Origin: Elysia marginata | Taxonomy: Eukaryota > Mollusca > Gastropoda > Plakobranchidae | Assembly (NCBI GenBank): GCA_019649035.1 | Contig: BMAT01010897.1 | Coordinates: 116,965 to 138,917 of the forward strand | Length of the DNA stretch: 21,953 bases | Direction: 5' to 3' | Shown: positions 12,087 through 21,927 of the stretch, piece by piece | How the letters are laid out: each line of letters starts with the position of its first letter | Position numbering within the stretch: position 1 is the first letter of the stretch | Made by a program: the position numbers and the translations under genes | Notes under the pieces: model-generated | The model's input: the letters and a program-made list of their open reading frames with translations, nothing else | Databases searched by the model: none | What the model was told of the DNA's origin: nothing

Positions 12087-12397
12087 AGCAGCGTGGCTTA
12101 GTGGTTTGGGCATCGGACTCCTCATCCGGCGATTGCAGGTTCGATTCCCAACCGCGACCCATGTCTTAATTGCTTTGGAAAAGCAACTTATGCACACGTT
12201 CCTCAGTCCACCCACTTGTATAATGGATACCTAACTCTAAGCACTGCTTGGAATTTGTGAATTTCTAGTATTTTAGCACCTAACCGGCAGCCGTACTGTG
12301 ATGCTCTGAAATATGAACTGGGTTTGCCCTGGTGTGCAACGGCACTGTTGTAGGAAAGGTGTAAACTCCTGAGAATCCATTGGGTGTGGAATAACAA
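12087..12397 (+). mobile_element. tRNA-derived SINE
   Basis: The head has a perfect RNA polymerase III A box (TGGCTTAGTGG, 12094-12104) and a perfect B box (GGTTCGATTCC, 12138-12148), 33 nt apart as in a tRNA. An anticodon-like hairpin lies at about 12112-12128. The acceptor arms do not pair and the T stem is poor, so it is not a functional tRNA. After the head comes a tRNA-unrelated body with TTGCTTTGGAAAAGCA, TTCCTCAGTCCACCCA and AATGGATACCTAA, resembling central blocks seen in invertebrate SINEs. The 3' end is uncertain; I place it near the end of the body at about 12397. A poly(T) run precedes it. Confidence 0.7.
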
Positions 12398-12399
12398 CC

Positions 12400-12984
12400 G
12401 CCCTTTTCTTTCTTTCTAATTTTATAAACTTTATGTGTGTTTGCATCGCTTTCACGTCCTCATTTTAGGGACTTCTCTCTGCGGGTAAAGGTTAACTTTT
12501 ACTTCCTCTGAGTTGAAAGCTCCATCTACCTAGTTCTTGATTTGCTGACGTGGGTAGACCGAAAAATTGATGCTAAAAACAATTAAAACAAAAAACATTT
12601 ATGTGGGCAGACTTCATTAATTGTCTATAAAATGTAATAATTGATTCCATTGATCTTAGAACTGATAGTGCCATAACAGTAGAGACGATGCGATGTATGG
12701 ACCCGCTTAGGAGGAAGAAGCCCATAGGGGAGAAAATCCAGGATGGCAATCTTAAAAATTAAGACACACTGATGGCCTCAAGGGCGCCCGTCAGTCAGTC
12801 GTGTGCTGAAAAAAACCACTCTGTCTATGGGTTTTGTTACGTCATACGTTTTACTTTTAGTCGTTCTTGCCCAAGGTATCTAATTGCGTTTTTTCCCATG
12901 ACGTATCTAAAAGCTAAGTAGAGCAGTTATGAACGCCAGTGCTGTCTTTTTTTATTATATTAGTAACATCAGATTACTCGAGAT
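12400..12984. other. Non-coding, nothing recognised
   Basis: The spacer between the SINE and the tandem duplication. It has no open frame of note and no repeat that I can match elsewhere in the window. Confidence 0.55.
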
Positions 12985-13428
12985 AAGGCAAAATCTCAAC
13001 ACATCCCATTTGCTGTCAATGTAGTGTGTACCCTGACATTACCTTATCTTAGGAACACAGTGGTGTCATCATAATCAGCGGCATCGGTGGTCATTGTTAA
13101 TATAAATTACTTTTTTTCATGGGTGACGTACATTACGTATATTTACGTATGTATACTGTGGTAGTAAAATTTTACACAAATCTGCTCATTGGTTTCACCA
13201 TTGTCGCCATAAAAATGTAATTTATGTTTAGGATCTCTATTAATTGTTCGTAATGAAATTAAGCAGTTTTTAGGTTTAGCCAAGCAAGCATTGGTCTTTC
13301 GAAGTTTTCTACTTTGCTACTTGTCTGTTTATCTTTACCCCGGCTCCCCTAGATCTATTCAAACCAAGTCCAAAATGAGAGTTTAGTAGATAAATCTGTG
13401 TTATTGAGTCAGAGTGCGTTTGTTTGAT

Positions 13429-13480
13429 AGAGGAGAGAGATAAAGCGAGAGAGGGAGAGAGAGAAAGAGAGAGAGAGATA
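13429..13480 (+). repeat. (GA)n microsatellite in duplication copy 1
   Basis: An interrupted GA run, lying just after the block CTCCCCTAGATCTATTCA that both copies of the duplication share. Confidence 0.93.
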
Positions 13481-13555
13481 ATAGATATATAGAAATCACA
13501 GGCGGGGTACTTCAACGTAATACACTATAGTTCTACTTACTATTTATTACTTCTG

Positions 13556-13690
13556 GATTGCTCTGTCTCTGTGTCTCATTCTCTCTTCCCCCCCCTCTCT
13601 TTGATGGCTCTATCTTTCTGTCTATCTCTAGCATTCTCTGCTCTTTGAGTCTTTCTAGTTTATTCCAACTTTCTTTTTTTATTTTCTCAT
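13556..13690 (+). repeat. CT-rich low-complexity tract
   Basis: Degenerate CTCT/TCTCTG sequence following TTCTGGATTG. The counterpart in copy 2 is at 15350-15475. Open frames on both strands (Ser/Leu-rich or Glu/Arg-rich) are products of this bias. Confidence 0.8.
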
Positions 13691-14860
13691 TCTCACATCT
13701 GTGTATATTAACTTTTTTATTCAATCAAGTGCTTGTTTCTTTATCTTGCTGTAATTGTAAAATAGCTTTTTTATATGGTCTAAATATAAGAACTGTCTCT
13801 TAGTTAGGTATTCAAATTTGTATGTTTCTGTTTTCTCCTTTACTGTTTTTTCCATTTTTTTAAAATTTGTAGGTGTTAAGTAGTTCAGGTTGGTGTCACG
13901 GTCTTGATCTAAGCGAAAAGAATCCCTAATCGAAACGAGTATAGCAGGGGGAAGTCTTGATAAAATATTGTTTGTTGTATGCCTGAAGACGGAAAGAGCC
14001 TGATACAGCAAACTTTAAGAAGTGTGAGGGTAGAACCACACCGGCGTCCTGACTGACAGTCAGACTATGACATCTACTCATAAATGGGCTTTTGCTCTGT
14101 ACTGCATTGCCCTAGGCCTAAATACAAATGAAAGTGGTAGAGGCCAAAATCCCTCCCAAATCCATCAGGTCCGGTCTGACCATTGGGCCGTACACGCTCG
14201 TGGTTCTGCCCTTATGCTCATAGCAAGTGGTATACCATTTGTTTTGTAACGATTCCACATAGTGACATCATTTAGAACCAATAAAACACACTATGACTTT
14301 GCTAGTGTATACAGTATTTTATGCTAGTCTTTCTTCTTTTGCGTAGAAAATTCTTTCCTTCTTTTGCTGTGCTTTGCTGTACAAGCATGCTGGAGTTTAA
14401 CTCTTTATCAACTTCTACATGACATATCAACTTTTTAAACATCACAGCTGCCCTAATTTTATCATCAGCCAAAACTGTTCATTGTTTTTGCTAAGCTGCA
14501 GTTTTTTGCTGGATAGGTAATAAATTTCACCATGTCAAAAATAAGAAGACCATATCAAAATAATTTAAGGAAAACAAGTTTATAACTAAAAGAGTGTCTC
14601 AATGAAATTATAAAAGTATTAATAATCCTTGTTTTTCCTGAGGAGAGAGTTATTAAAAGGGTGAGAAATCAAATTGCTATTTTAAGGCAAAAGCTCAACA
14701 CGTCTCATGTTTGCTATTAATGCAGTGTGTCCCCTGACATTTCCTTATCTTTAAAACACAGAGGTGTCATCATAGTCAGTGGCAGCGGTGGTCATTGTTA
14801 CTATCAGTTTTTGCATGCGTGGCGTACATTTTATATATATATATATACTGTACAATATAA

Positions 14861-14914
14861 AAATATACACAAATCTACTTCCAAGGATTTAAAAATATAC
14901 ACAAATCTACTTCC
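14861..14914 (+). repeat. 22-bp exact direct repeat at a 32-nt step
   Basis: The 22-bp string beginning AAATATACACAAATC and ending TACTTCC occurs exactly at 14861-14882 and 14893-14914. Copy 1 of the large duplication has only one equivalent (ACACAAATCTGCTC at about 13175), so this small duplication happened in copy 2 only. A (TA)n run at 14832-14846 lies just upstream. Confidence 0.9.
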
Positions 14915-15155
14915 CCTTGGTTTCACCATTGCCGCCGTAAAAAACTGTAATTGGCTTTCAGTTTTTTTTTTTATTAATTGGTAATACTAAGTTGAGCAGT
15001 TTTCTGGCCAACGTTTTATTTTACTCTTAGCTTTAGCTAAGTAAGCCATGGTCTTTGCGAAGTATTTTGCCCTGCTTCTTGTCTGTTTATTATTTTTAAC
15101 CCTGCTCCCCTAGATCTATTCCAACCAAGTCCAAAACGGGAGAAGATAAATCTGT

Positions 15156-15235
15156 GTGAGTGAGTGTGTGTGTTTGAGAGATATAGACAGACACACACAG
15201 ACGGATGGACAGACAGACAGACACAGACAGACAGA
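15156..15235 (+). repeat. (GT)n and (ACAG)n microsatellites in duplication copy 2
   Basis: A GTGAGTGTGTGTG run passes into repeated ACAG/GACA units (15186-15235). It occupies the site where copy 1 has (GA)n. Confidence 0.93.
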
Positions 15236-15349
15236 ATAAGTTAGTCACTTGACTTTTTAAGAATGGTGGTTTTTCCCCAAAAAAGGATGGAAATCCCAGG
15301 CACCGTACTAGAGATTAGTACAGTTTAGTTCTACTTACTACTTCTGGAT

Positions 15350-15475
15350 TGCACTGTCTCTCTCTCTCATTCTCTCTTTTTCTCCCTTTCTCTAATGGCT
15401 CTATCTTTCTGGCTATCTCTCTCTAGCATTTTCCCTCTCTTTCTTGTTTATTCCGTCTCTTTTTTTAATAACCCC
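15350..15475 (+). repeat. CT-rich low-complexity tract, copy 2 counterpart
   Basis: Degenerate CTCTCT sequence after TTCTGGATTG, collinear with 13556-13690 of copy 1. Confidence 0.8.
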
Positions 15476-16436
15476 ACTCTCACACCTGTGTATATTATTG
15501 ACTTTTTTATTTAATCAAGTGCTTGTTTCTTTATCTTGCTTTTACATAGGTTTTTTATGTTGTCTAATTATAAAAGCTGTCTCTTAGGTATTCACATTTT
15601 TATTTTTTTGTCTCTCCTTTATTGATTTTTTTATTTCAAAAATTTTTGAGGTGTTATGTAGGTTAGGCTGGTGTTAAGGTCTTAATTTAAGTGAAAAAAA
15701 TACCTAGTTGTTATACTAGTCTGAAAGAATGAAAGAGGGGGGATGCAGCAAACTTTTAGAATTATGAAAGTAGAACTACACCTACGTCCTGATTGAAAGT
15801 CAGACTGTGACTCTTACTCATGGCAGGGGTTTTGGGTTTTTGCCCTATGCCCAAGTACGAAAGAAAGTGCTACAGGTTCCCCCCCCCCAAACAAAACAAG
15901 CACTGGGTCCGGTCTGACCATTGGGTCCGATGCTCTTGTGGTTCTACCCTTATGCTCATAGCAAGTGGTATACCATTTGTTTTTGTAACAATTCCATATA
16001 GTGAAATCATTTAGAACAAATTAAGCACATTATGAAACTTTGCCAGTGTATACAGTATTTCATGCTTGTCTTTCCTCTTTTTGATTGTTGAAATTTCTTT
16101 CTTTCTTTTGATGTACTTTGCTGTACAAGCATGCAGGAGTCCAACTCTTTATCAAAGTCTATATGACATATCAACATTTTTAACATCACAGCTGCACTAA
16201 TTTTATCATCACCCAAAACTGTTCATTGTTTATGCTAACCTGTAGTTTTCTGCTAGGTAGGTCAAAATCTCACCGAATCAAAATAATTTAGAGAAAACCA
16301 GTTTATGTACCTATATTTTTAAAAGAGTGTCTCACTGAAATTACGAAAGTATTAATAATCTTTGTTTTTCCTGGTAAGGAGAGAGTTTTTAAGAGTGTGA
16401 GAAATCAAAGTTTTTGTTCCAACAAACTGCTATTTT

Positions 16437-17204
16437 ATACAGTATTGTAAACTTGTATTACAGTTGGCATCAAAACCTAGTTTTGATTTGGTTGGTTTGC
16501 AAAGTTGTCAATTATGGCTGGTTGGTTGATTGATTGATGTTTTAACCTAAGAACTATTTTTCGCCACTAATTAATCTCAAAGTCATTTCCTCTTAAAGGT
16601 ATGATGGAAATCAAGATGATTATTAGGAATTTAAACTCTTTCACTGTGGCCTTTCATGTCTTAACATGTTCCTGAACATATATCCTTAACTGTTTTTGCT
16701 AAATTTTTATATCCCAGGAATCATTGGTAATTATAGAGTACAAAAAATATTTTGAAGACAATCGTCTATCAATAAACATAATGTATGCTAATTTCAGAAC
16801 AGGCATTTTCTGTCATACAATTATGATAATTGAATGATGTAACAAGATTAAAGAGTTTTATCTATACCTTGATATAAATTATGCCTGTCAGCTTTTAATT
16901 AAACCCAAGTTGTTGGTTTTTTTTTTACCATAGAGGAATCCCACAAATGAATTTTAATCACAATGTTTTTAATGCTTTACTTAGATCTCAATGCTTCTTA
17001 TCAAAGAGCTCACATTATTATTTTATCTACTGACAACTTATGTAATCTACTCAATCCTTTGCCTCACCCTCATAAATTCACATAATTTTTGTTGCTGTTC
17101 TTATGTATCAAAGTATGGTTCTTATGTCAGCATCATAATTTAAATCAACTTGTAGGCAAAACTAATAAGTTCTCTCTCCTTTTTTGTATACTGTTTTATT
17201 TCAG
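16437..17204. other. Spacer before the TM1 exon, probably intron
   Basis: AT-rich DNA between the tandem duplication and the first certain MFSD14 exon. It has a short TTGA run near 16525 and poly(T) near 16918. The last 30 nt are T-rich and form the polypyrimidine tract of the acceptor at 17204. Since the TM1 exon needs an upstream coding exon, this stretch is most likely part of the gene's first intron. Confidence 0.6.
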
Positions 17205-17297
17205 TCTGGTCTGGGACAAGCCAGTATTTATCATGCACTAATCATCATCTTCCTGGAGTTCTTTGCCTGGGGCCTCCTCACTTCGCCCATCATCAGT
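17205..17297 (+). CDS. MFSD14A: MFSD14 exon encoding TM1 (31 codons)
   Basis: The exon follows a T-rich tract and the acceptor TTTCAG (AG at 17203-17204) and ends before the donor GTAAGT at 17298. It starts and ends in phase 0. It encodes SGLGQASIYHALII, then IFLEFFAWGLLTSP, then IIS. This is the first membrane helix and the short stretch before it, and it matches the strongly conserved YHA..IIFLEFFAWGLLT block of the family. The upstream exon should encode a short lysine-rich cytosolic N-terminus ending in phase 0. The following intron is 669 nt. Confidence 0.92.
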
Positions 17298-20200
17298 GTA
17301 AGTAAAATATACATAATCCACACTCTCATTACTGACCAAATTGTTATTGCCTGTAAAATAAGGGTTAGGGGAAACCATCAAACTACTGGTAAATAGTATC
17401 TGTCTCCTATCCAGGGTGAATGAGTCAGATGTCGCAATTTTAACATTCAAAGATGATGCTGTTTTGAAAAAGGCAAGCTTCCAAGTATTAAAATTTAAAT
17501 GTCATAAAACTGTCAATACTTTGTAGGATGATATTAAAAGTTTTTAAAAATTTGAAATAAAGAAGTTAAAAAAAAAAATTAGGCCTTTAAATGATGTTCT
17601 TTTAAAAAAATTTCTGACTTCCAACTCAAACTTTATGAAAACCTGTATCTTTAAATACCGCATGATGTCTGTCTTTCTAAAGCTGAGAAATAAGACTGCT
17701 TCCAAGAAAAAATGTGACATTGTATTGTAATTTTATTTTTCAATATCAGTAAAACATTTTTTATACACCTGCATGGTATACATTTTGTATAAAATACACA
17801 TTTTAGTTTAATTGTTTAACATTTGTCTTTTTATTAACTTTTTTTTAAACAACAGGATAACTCCGGATTTTTCTAAACGTCTAAACTAAATCACATAAAT
17901 TTTTGGTTAGTATGTTGATCCAAAATTATTTAGAATCGTAAGTTGTATCCTATTTTTGTATTTCAGGTTTTAAATGAAACATTCCCCAAGCATACTTTTT
18001 TGTTCAACGGGCTAATTCAAGGGGTGAAGGTGAGTTACTTTTATGAAGCTTCAGGCAGAACAGAGATATTACCTTTCCCTAGTATAAGCATGTTTCTTTT
18101 AATCAAAGTACAGGTTCATCATTACCTTGACCAATAATTAAGCTCAGCTGGGACATGATTATGATGGTAAAAAAGTGGCCATAAACCAAAAGTTCAAATC
18201 AAGTCAAAGAAAAGCATTTCAGTCATTTTCATTTTAGGCCCAGTCCAATACTTTGCTTATTACACAATTACATTCATTCCATCAACACCTTTGATTAGTT
18301 TATAGTTATTGGAAAATAGGTGTATCTAGATTTTAAAAAGAAAAAAACAACAATTAGGCATTCTCAAATATTTATAAAAATTATTTTACTGTGCTTATTT
18401 TTTAGTTTTTGTTAATAACCATTGTGTCATTTTAAAAGTCTGGGAATTTTTTTATAATGTTTTAAAAATCAAGAGTTTGCGTTAAGAGTTGGCATTGAAG
18501 GCTTTTTAAGAAGGTTGATCTTTCTTTTTTGACAATCATTATTTATACTCAGAACAATTTTTGTTGAATCACCTTTGCTTTCAATTTGTTTTTGCTGTTA
18601 CAGCTAGGTAGCCTTGCAGAGATTGCTATTGTGAACTGCTGTTCAAATATGAAGATATTTATTTAACTGTCTTTAATTTAGCGATTAAGAAAAAAAACAT
18701 TTATTACTTTTCTGTCATTTCTTTTTTCCTCTGTTTCTTGCCTTTGATGATTTTAATAAATTTTACCATAACAGTGTAAGTCTATTCTTTTATGAATAGC
18801 ATAATATGGAGGCCCATTATTAAATTGATGTACAATATTACCCGGTATATCAAAGTTATAATCAAATTTAAGTTCAGTTTCTCTTAGGTGATTGTTTCAA
18901 AGCTTTAACACTCCTGGCTCTGCGGAAGCCCTATACAACTTATTCATTCCTTGTTAAGCAAGCTTCAGAATGCCTTTTTGTGTATGTATCTTGAGCCTGC
19001 TATACATTGAACACTTAAAGAGTTTTATTTTGTAGAAATATAACGCTAGCATTTTTATACTCCCTGCAGCCAATCGCTGTTTTGAAACCGTGAGTAGAGA
19101 AAAACCTGATCACTGAAAAGTAATGTATGTTTGACCAACACAGCCACTTGGCTTTTTCAAAGTAATACTGTCATCATCTTTCTTCATTTTGTGATCTTTT
19201 TCAGGGGCTTTTGTCTTTCCTGAGTGCACCATTGATTGGGGCTTTGTCTGATGTTTGGGGCCGCAAGCCTTTCCTGCTGCTCACTGTGGGGTTCACATGC
19301 GCTCCTATTCCTCTGATGAGGCTTAGCCCGTGGTAAGTAATGCAGTTAATGTAGAGTGAGTTTAAAGTTAAATTTTTAAACATGTAGTCTAACATTATAA
19401 ACTTAGGATAAACACACAAAGCTGAATGAACCAAAACATGAATGATTGCCGAAAAATATATTCAAGAACGAGCATAAACCAATGACATATCATGTTATCC
19501 TGCTTAGTTCAATTTCTGCAAGTTTAAACCTAAACTGGCGCTGTGTAAGGTTGGATAGATCTAAAAAGCTCACTGAAAGTTAAAGCCTCTGTTTAAAAGT
19601 TGTAGACACTGTCAGTTGATAACAGTATGCTTGATAATATTAATAGTCACCCAGATTTACATAAATTCAGATATTACATATTTAAAGAGGGTTCGCGTGG
19701 AACCTTCATTTGTGAAAAGATTTATATATAGCTAACTTGCTTCTCTGGTTCTAGTAAGATTGGGAAAAAATAAGCAATAATCTATATAATCGTAAGATGC
19801 AGATGGCTTTAGGTGTTGAATCAAATTTTTTCAATCCAAACATATGCAAAGTCAAAGGTAAATGGGCTGCAAAAGTTAAAAAAGCTGCAAATATGATTAT
19901 TTTTTGGGCCTTGGGAAAATTTAATTGTTTTTGACTTGACACAATTTTCGAAAGTTTTTCTTTGTAATCCTGACCCTTTTTTTATATAAATATTTAAAAA
20001 CATGTACCTGCAGGTAAGGGCAGCAAGAATTTTTTAAAGATGAAATTTTGAAATCATGGCTTAATAAGGTGACATTATTGATACAAAAAAGCATTGATTT
20101 GAACCAAAGAACACTCATTAACTTTTGTAAGCAAATTTTACATTCTGTATCTTCTTTTCCCAGGTGGTACTTTGCCATTCTTTCAATATCAGGGGTGTTT

Positions 20201-21661
20201 TCAGTAACATTCAGTGTTGTATTTGCTTATGTTGCTGATGTCACGACTGAGGAGGAGAGAAGTTCTGCATATGGTTTGGTAGGTTCTAAAGGCAACCCCT
20301 TGTTTTTTTTTATTGAAAAATAAATTTAGAAAACTTATAAAGGGAAACATACTATCGGCCTGCAAAGAGTACATAAACATGAATTTTCAAAATAAGAAAG
20401 ATCACATTCCCTCTTAATTTCACACAATAGCTCCCTATTCATGATTTTATGTTGTCGCTGCGACATGTATTATGTCACTTAAAGAAAATAGAAATTGAAA
20501 AATTTATAGATACACGCACACATATTTTAAAACGCGTTTCTTTTTTCTAGGCTTCGGCCACGTTTGCAGCAAGCCTGGTGACAAGTCCAGCGATTGGAGC
20601 CTTCCTCCAGGACATGTACAGTGAGACTGTTGTCATATGGTTAGCCGCAGCCATAGCCATCTTGGATCTTCTCTTCATTCTTGTGGCTGTTCCAGAATCA
20701 TTACCAGAGAAGTTGCGTCCAGCCAGCTGGGGTTCCCAGATCTCTTGGGAGAAGGCAGATCCGTTTGGGGTGAGTCAAAGAGTGTGCTTGTGAAAATATT
20801 GCGTAAAAATATACAAATATGCAATGTCAGATTTAGAATGAATGTGAATGATCTGTCACATTAATACCAGTTCAAAGCCTTCTTTAGAATGAAATCCGTA
20901 TAGAAGATTCTTTTCTTGCATAGTGTATAGCAGAACTTTAAGATGACCCATCCTCCTAAAAAGGGGACATTTTGAGAAGCTTGCACAGAAACCAAGTATG
21001 TTAAAATTTGTCAACTTTTTAAAGATTAAGAAATATCAAGGATATAAAATACTGTCTGTTTTCTGTGCACAAGTGTTGAGAGGGTATACAAAGAATGTCT
21101 TGGGAATGAGAATTTTCCGGCTGTGTAATGCAAGGGTGTATCTTATTGGTTATTGTATTTGATAGTTGTACTTGGTGATTGAATGTTGTTGTGCATTGAT
21201 GAATTGGCCTCTGGCCTAATGAAACTATTAAATTGAATTGAATAAAAAACTGTTTTTGCTTACATATGACTTAAGCTCTGCCTATCTGACCTATAACTAA
21301 AAGTCCTAAGAACCTGAAAGAGAACCTGTCCATGTGCTTATTTTCAAAGGCGAGGACAAAATGAATTTATACAAGCGCGAAAAAAATTGTAAGTCTATTT
21401 GCCTTCTAGTATAACAAGAATGTATCCATCCCAACAAGCATGGTTGTTTAATGACACACAATGACCTGATGCAACTGATTATAAAATACAAACAAGAAAT
21501 TTTACTTTCTTTGTTTCCCTACCCTATTTTTTGTGCACTGGTTTCAGGCCCTGAAGAAAGTCGGGCAAGACCTGCTGATCCTGTTACTGTGTGTCACAGT
21601 TTTTCTGTCATATTTACCCGAGGCAGGAGAATATTCATCTATATTTGTATACCTTAGATTG
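17205..21661 (+). CDS. MFSD14A: MFSD14A/B (HIAT1) transporter gene, partial, six internal exons
   Basis: This is a gene model joining 17205-17297, 17967-18029, 19205-19332, 20164-20278, 20551-20769 and 21548-21661, giving 732 nt or 244 codons with no stop or frame conflict. The translation aligns nearly without gaps with vertebrate MFSD14A/B, also called hippocampus abundant transcript 1, as I know that family. Landmarks are FLEFFAWGLLT in TM1, NETFPKHTF, the MFS motif GALSDVWGRKPF, FAYVAD, SATFAASLVTSPAIGA, VAVPESLPEK and VFLSYLPEAG. Family members have about 490 residues and 12 membrane helices, so roughly TM1 to TM7 is present. MFSD14 proteins are orphan MFS transporters of intracellular membranes; vertebrates have A and B paralogues, and this is probably the single invertebrate orthologue. 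The substrate is unsettled. The 5' exon is not securely found and the 3' exons lie outside the window. No break suggests a pseudogene. Confidence 0.93.
17967..18029 (+). CDS. MFSD14A: MFSD14 exon encoding the TM1-TM2 loop (21 codons)
   Basis: A small exon between acceptor TTTCAG (AG at 17965-17966) and donor GTGAGT at 18030, phase 0 at both ends. It encodes VLNETFPKHT followed by FLFNGLIQGVK. NETFPKHTF and NGLIQGVK are near-invariant in MFSD14 proteins; the loop leads into TM2. Reading continues past the donor into intron without homology, so the GT at 18030 is the natural end. The following intron is 1175 nt. It contains TA- and T-rich sequence and a few short open frames with no family resemblance. 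Confidence 0.92.
19205..19332 (+). CDS. MFSD14A: MFSD14 exon with the MFS signature motif (TM2-TM3)
   Basis: Acceptor TTTTTCAG (AG at 19203-19204), donor GTAAGT at 19333, phase 0 in and phase 2 out: the last two bases TG form a tryptophan codon with the first G of the next exon. It encodes GLLSFLSAPLIG, ALSDVWGRKPFLLLTV, then GFTCAPIPLMRLSPW. GALSDVWGRK is MFS motif A (G-x3-D-x2-G-R-R/K), the cytosolic TM2-TM3 loop that couples conformational change; the key Gly, Asp, Gly, Arg and Lys are all present, which argues for a working transporter. The following intron is 831 nt. Confidence 0.95.
20164..20278 (+). CDS. MFSD14A: MFSD14 exon encoding TM4
   Basis: Acceptor TTCCCAG (AG at 20162-20163), donor GTAGGT at 20279. 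The first base completes a split Trp codon, giving the diagnostic SPW-WYFA joint seen in vertebrate MFSD14. It encodes WYFAILSISGVFSVT, FSVVFAYVADVT and TEEERSSAYGL, which is one membrane helix followed by the charged cytosolic FAYVADVTxEEERSxAYGL segment typical of the family. It leaves in phase 0. The donor GTAGGT is slightly weaker than the GTRAGT donors of the other five exons. The following intron is only 272 nt. Confidence 0.93.
20551..20769 (+). CDS. MFSD14A: MFSD14 exon encoding TM5, TM6 and central loop (73 codons)
   Basis: Acceptor TTTTTTCTAG (AG at 20549-20550), donor GTGAGT at 20770, phase 0 at both ends. It encodes ASATFAASLVTSPAIGAFL (TM5), a short loop QDMYSET, a hydrophobic helix running from VVIWLAAAIAILDLLF to ILVAVPESL (TM6), and the start of the cytosolic linker between the two six-helix halves, PEKLRPASWGSQISWEKADPFG. 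PESLPEK.RPASWG and SWE.ADPF are nearly identical to vertebrate MFSD14A. One visible change is Ala for Val directly before SATFAAS. The intron after it carries a LINE-like 3' tail. Confidence 0.95.
21070..21247 (+). mobile_element. LINE-like 3' end inside an MFSD14 intron
   Basis: A hairpin with GGCC arms (21206-21209 and 21213-21216) around TCT is followed by AATGAAACTATTAA, tandem ATTGA (21232-21236, 21237-21241) and an AATAAA. This matches the usual 3' end style of CR1/Jockey-like elements. The preceding 130 nt are TG-rich 3'-UTR-like sequence; the 5' boundary is a guess. It lies in the 778-nt intron between the TM5/6 and TM7 exons, in the same orientation as the gene. Confidence 0.5.
21548..21661 (+). 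CDS. MFSD14A: MFSD14 exon encoding TM7 (38 codons); gene runs off the right edge
   Basis: Acceptor GTTTCAG (AG at 21546-21547), donor GTGAGT at 21662, phase 0 at both ends. It encodes ALKKVGQDLL, ILLLCVTVFLSYLPEAGEY and SSIFVYLRL. LKKVGQD and VFLSYLPEAG.YSS are hallmark MFSD14 residues at the start of the second six-helix half. About 245 further residues (TM8 to TM12 and the C-terminal tail) must be encoded beyond the window. The remaining 292 nt to the right edge are intron with no coding resemblance. Confidence 0.93.
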
Positions 21662-21927
21662 GTGAGTTCAAATAAGTCTCTTTGAAAAGGTTTGCCTACT
21701 TTAATGTTAAATTACCAATTTTCGCACCATTTTGGAAAATGGTAGTTCATTGCTGGTGAAAAAGGGCTGAATGTTCGTTAAGATATAATTTGAAATAGGT
21801 CTATCAACAATGTCCAATAGAGTTACGCATTAGCATTTTGGGATGAGGGATTTATCGATATCTTTGTACTAAAAAAAAAACAATTATCAAAGTTGTTGTT
21901 TTTAGTATGTATACAGGGATGCAAGTT

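Larger units (their letters stand above)
12985..14683 (+). repeat. Tandem duplication, copy 1 (about 1.70 kb)
   Basis: The copy begins at AAGGCAAAATCTCAACAC (12985) and ends with GAAATCAAATTGCTATTTT (14683). Collinear anchors pair with copy 2: 13024 with 14725, 13293 with 15050, 13551 with 15342, 14008 with 15748, 14214 with 15952 and 14591 with 16324. In the stretch 13024-13099 I count 9 mismatches in 76 bases by eye. Open frames in it are not preserved in copy 2, so the unit appears non-coding. It carries a (GA)n microsatellite and CT-rich blocks. Confidence 0.88.
14684..16436 (+). repeat. Tandem duplication, copy 2 (about 1.75 kb)
   Basis: It starts directly where copy 1 ends, with AAGGCAAAAGCTCAACAC, and finishes at AAACTGCTATTTT (16436), matching the end of copy 1. 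Relative to copy 1 it has lost about 40-50 nt near 15710, gained a 32-nt tandem step at 14861-14914, and has a different microsatellite at 15156-15235. The order of blocks is unchanged. Confidence 0.88.

Noticed and set aside
12087-12158. A functional tRNA gene
   Set aside because: A and B boxes are perfect, but the acceptor arms do not pair, the T stem has several mismatches, and a SINE body follows.
11928-12215. 95-codon minus-strand frame
   Set aside because: It is largely the antisense of the SINE head; the WVAVGNRTCN stretch is the reverse of the B-box region.
13721-14011. 96-codon minus-strand frame in duplication copy 1
   Set aside because: The counterpart in copy 2 has a deletion and does not keep the frame, so there is no sign of coding selection.
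14067-16014. Similar short peptides in both duplicate copies (VRSDHW ... LMLIASGIPFV)
   Set aside because: The similarity follows from DNA duplication; the sequence between the shared peptides differs by frame-changing indels.
17856-17967. A second acceptor (AACAACAG at about 17848-17855) before the 21-codon exon
   Set aside because: The sequence after it soon meets stops and has no family resemblance; the acceptor at 17966 gives the correct protein.
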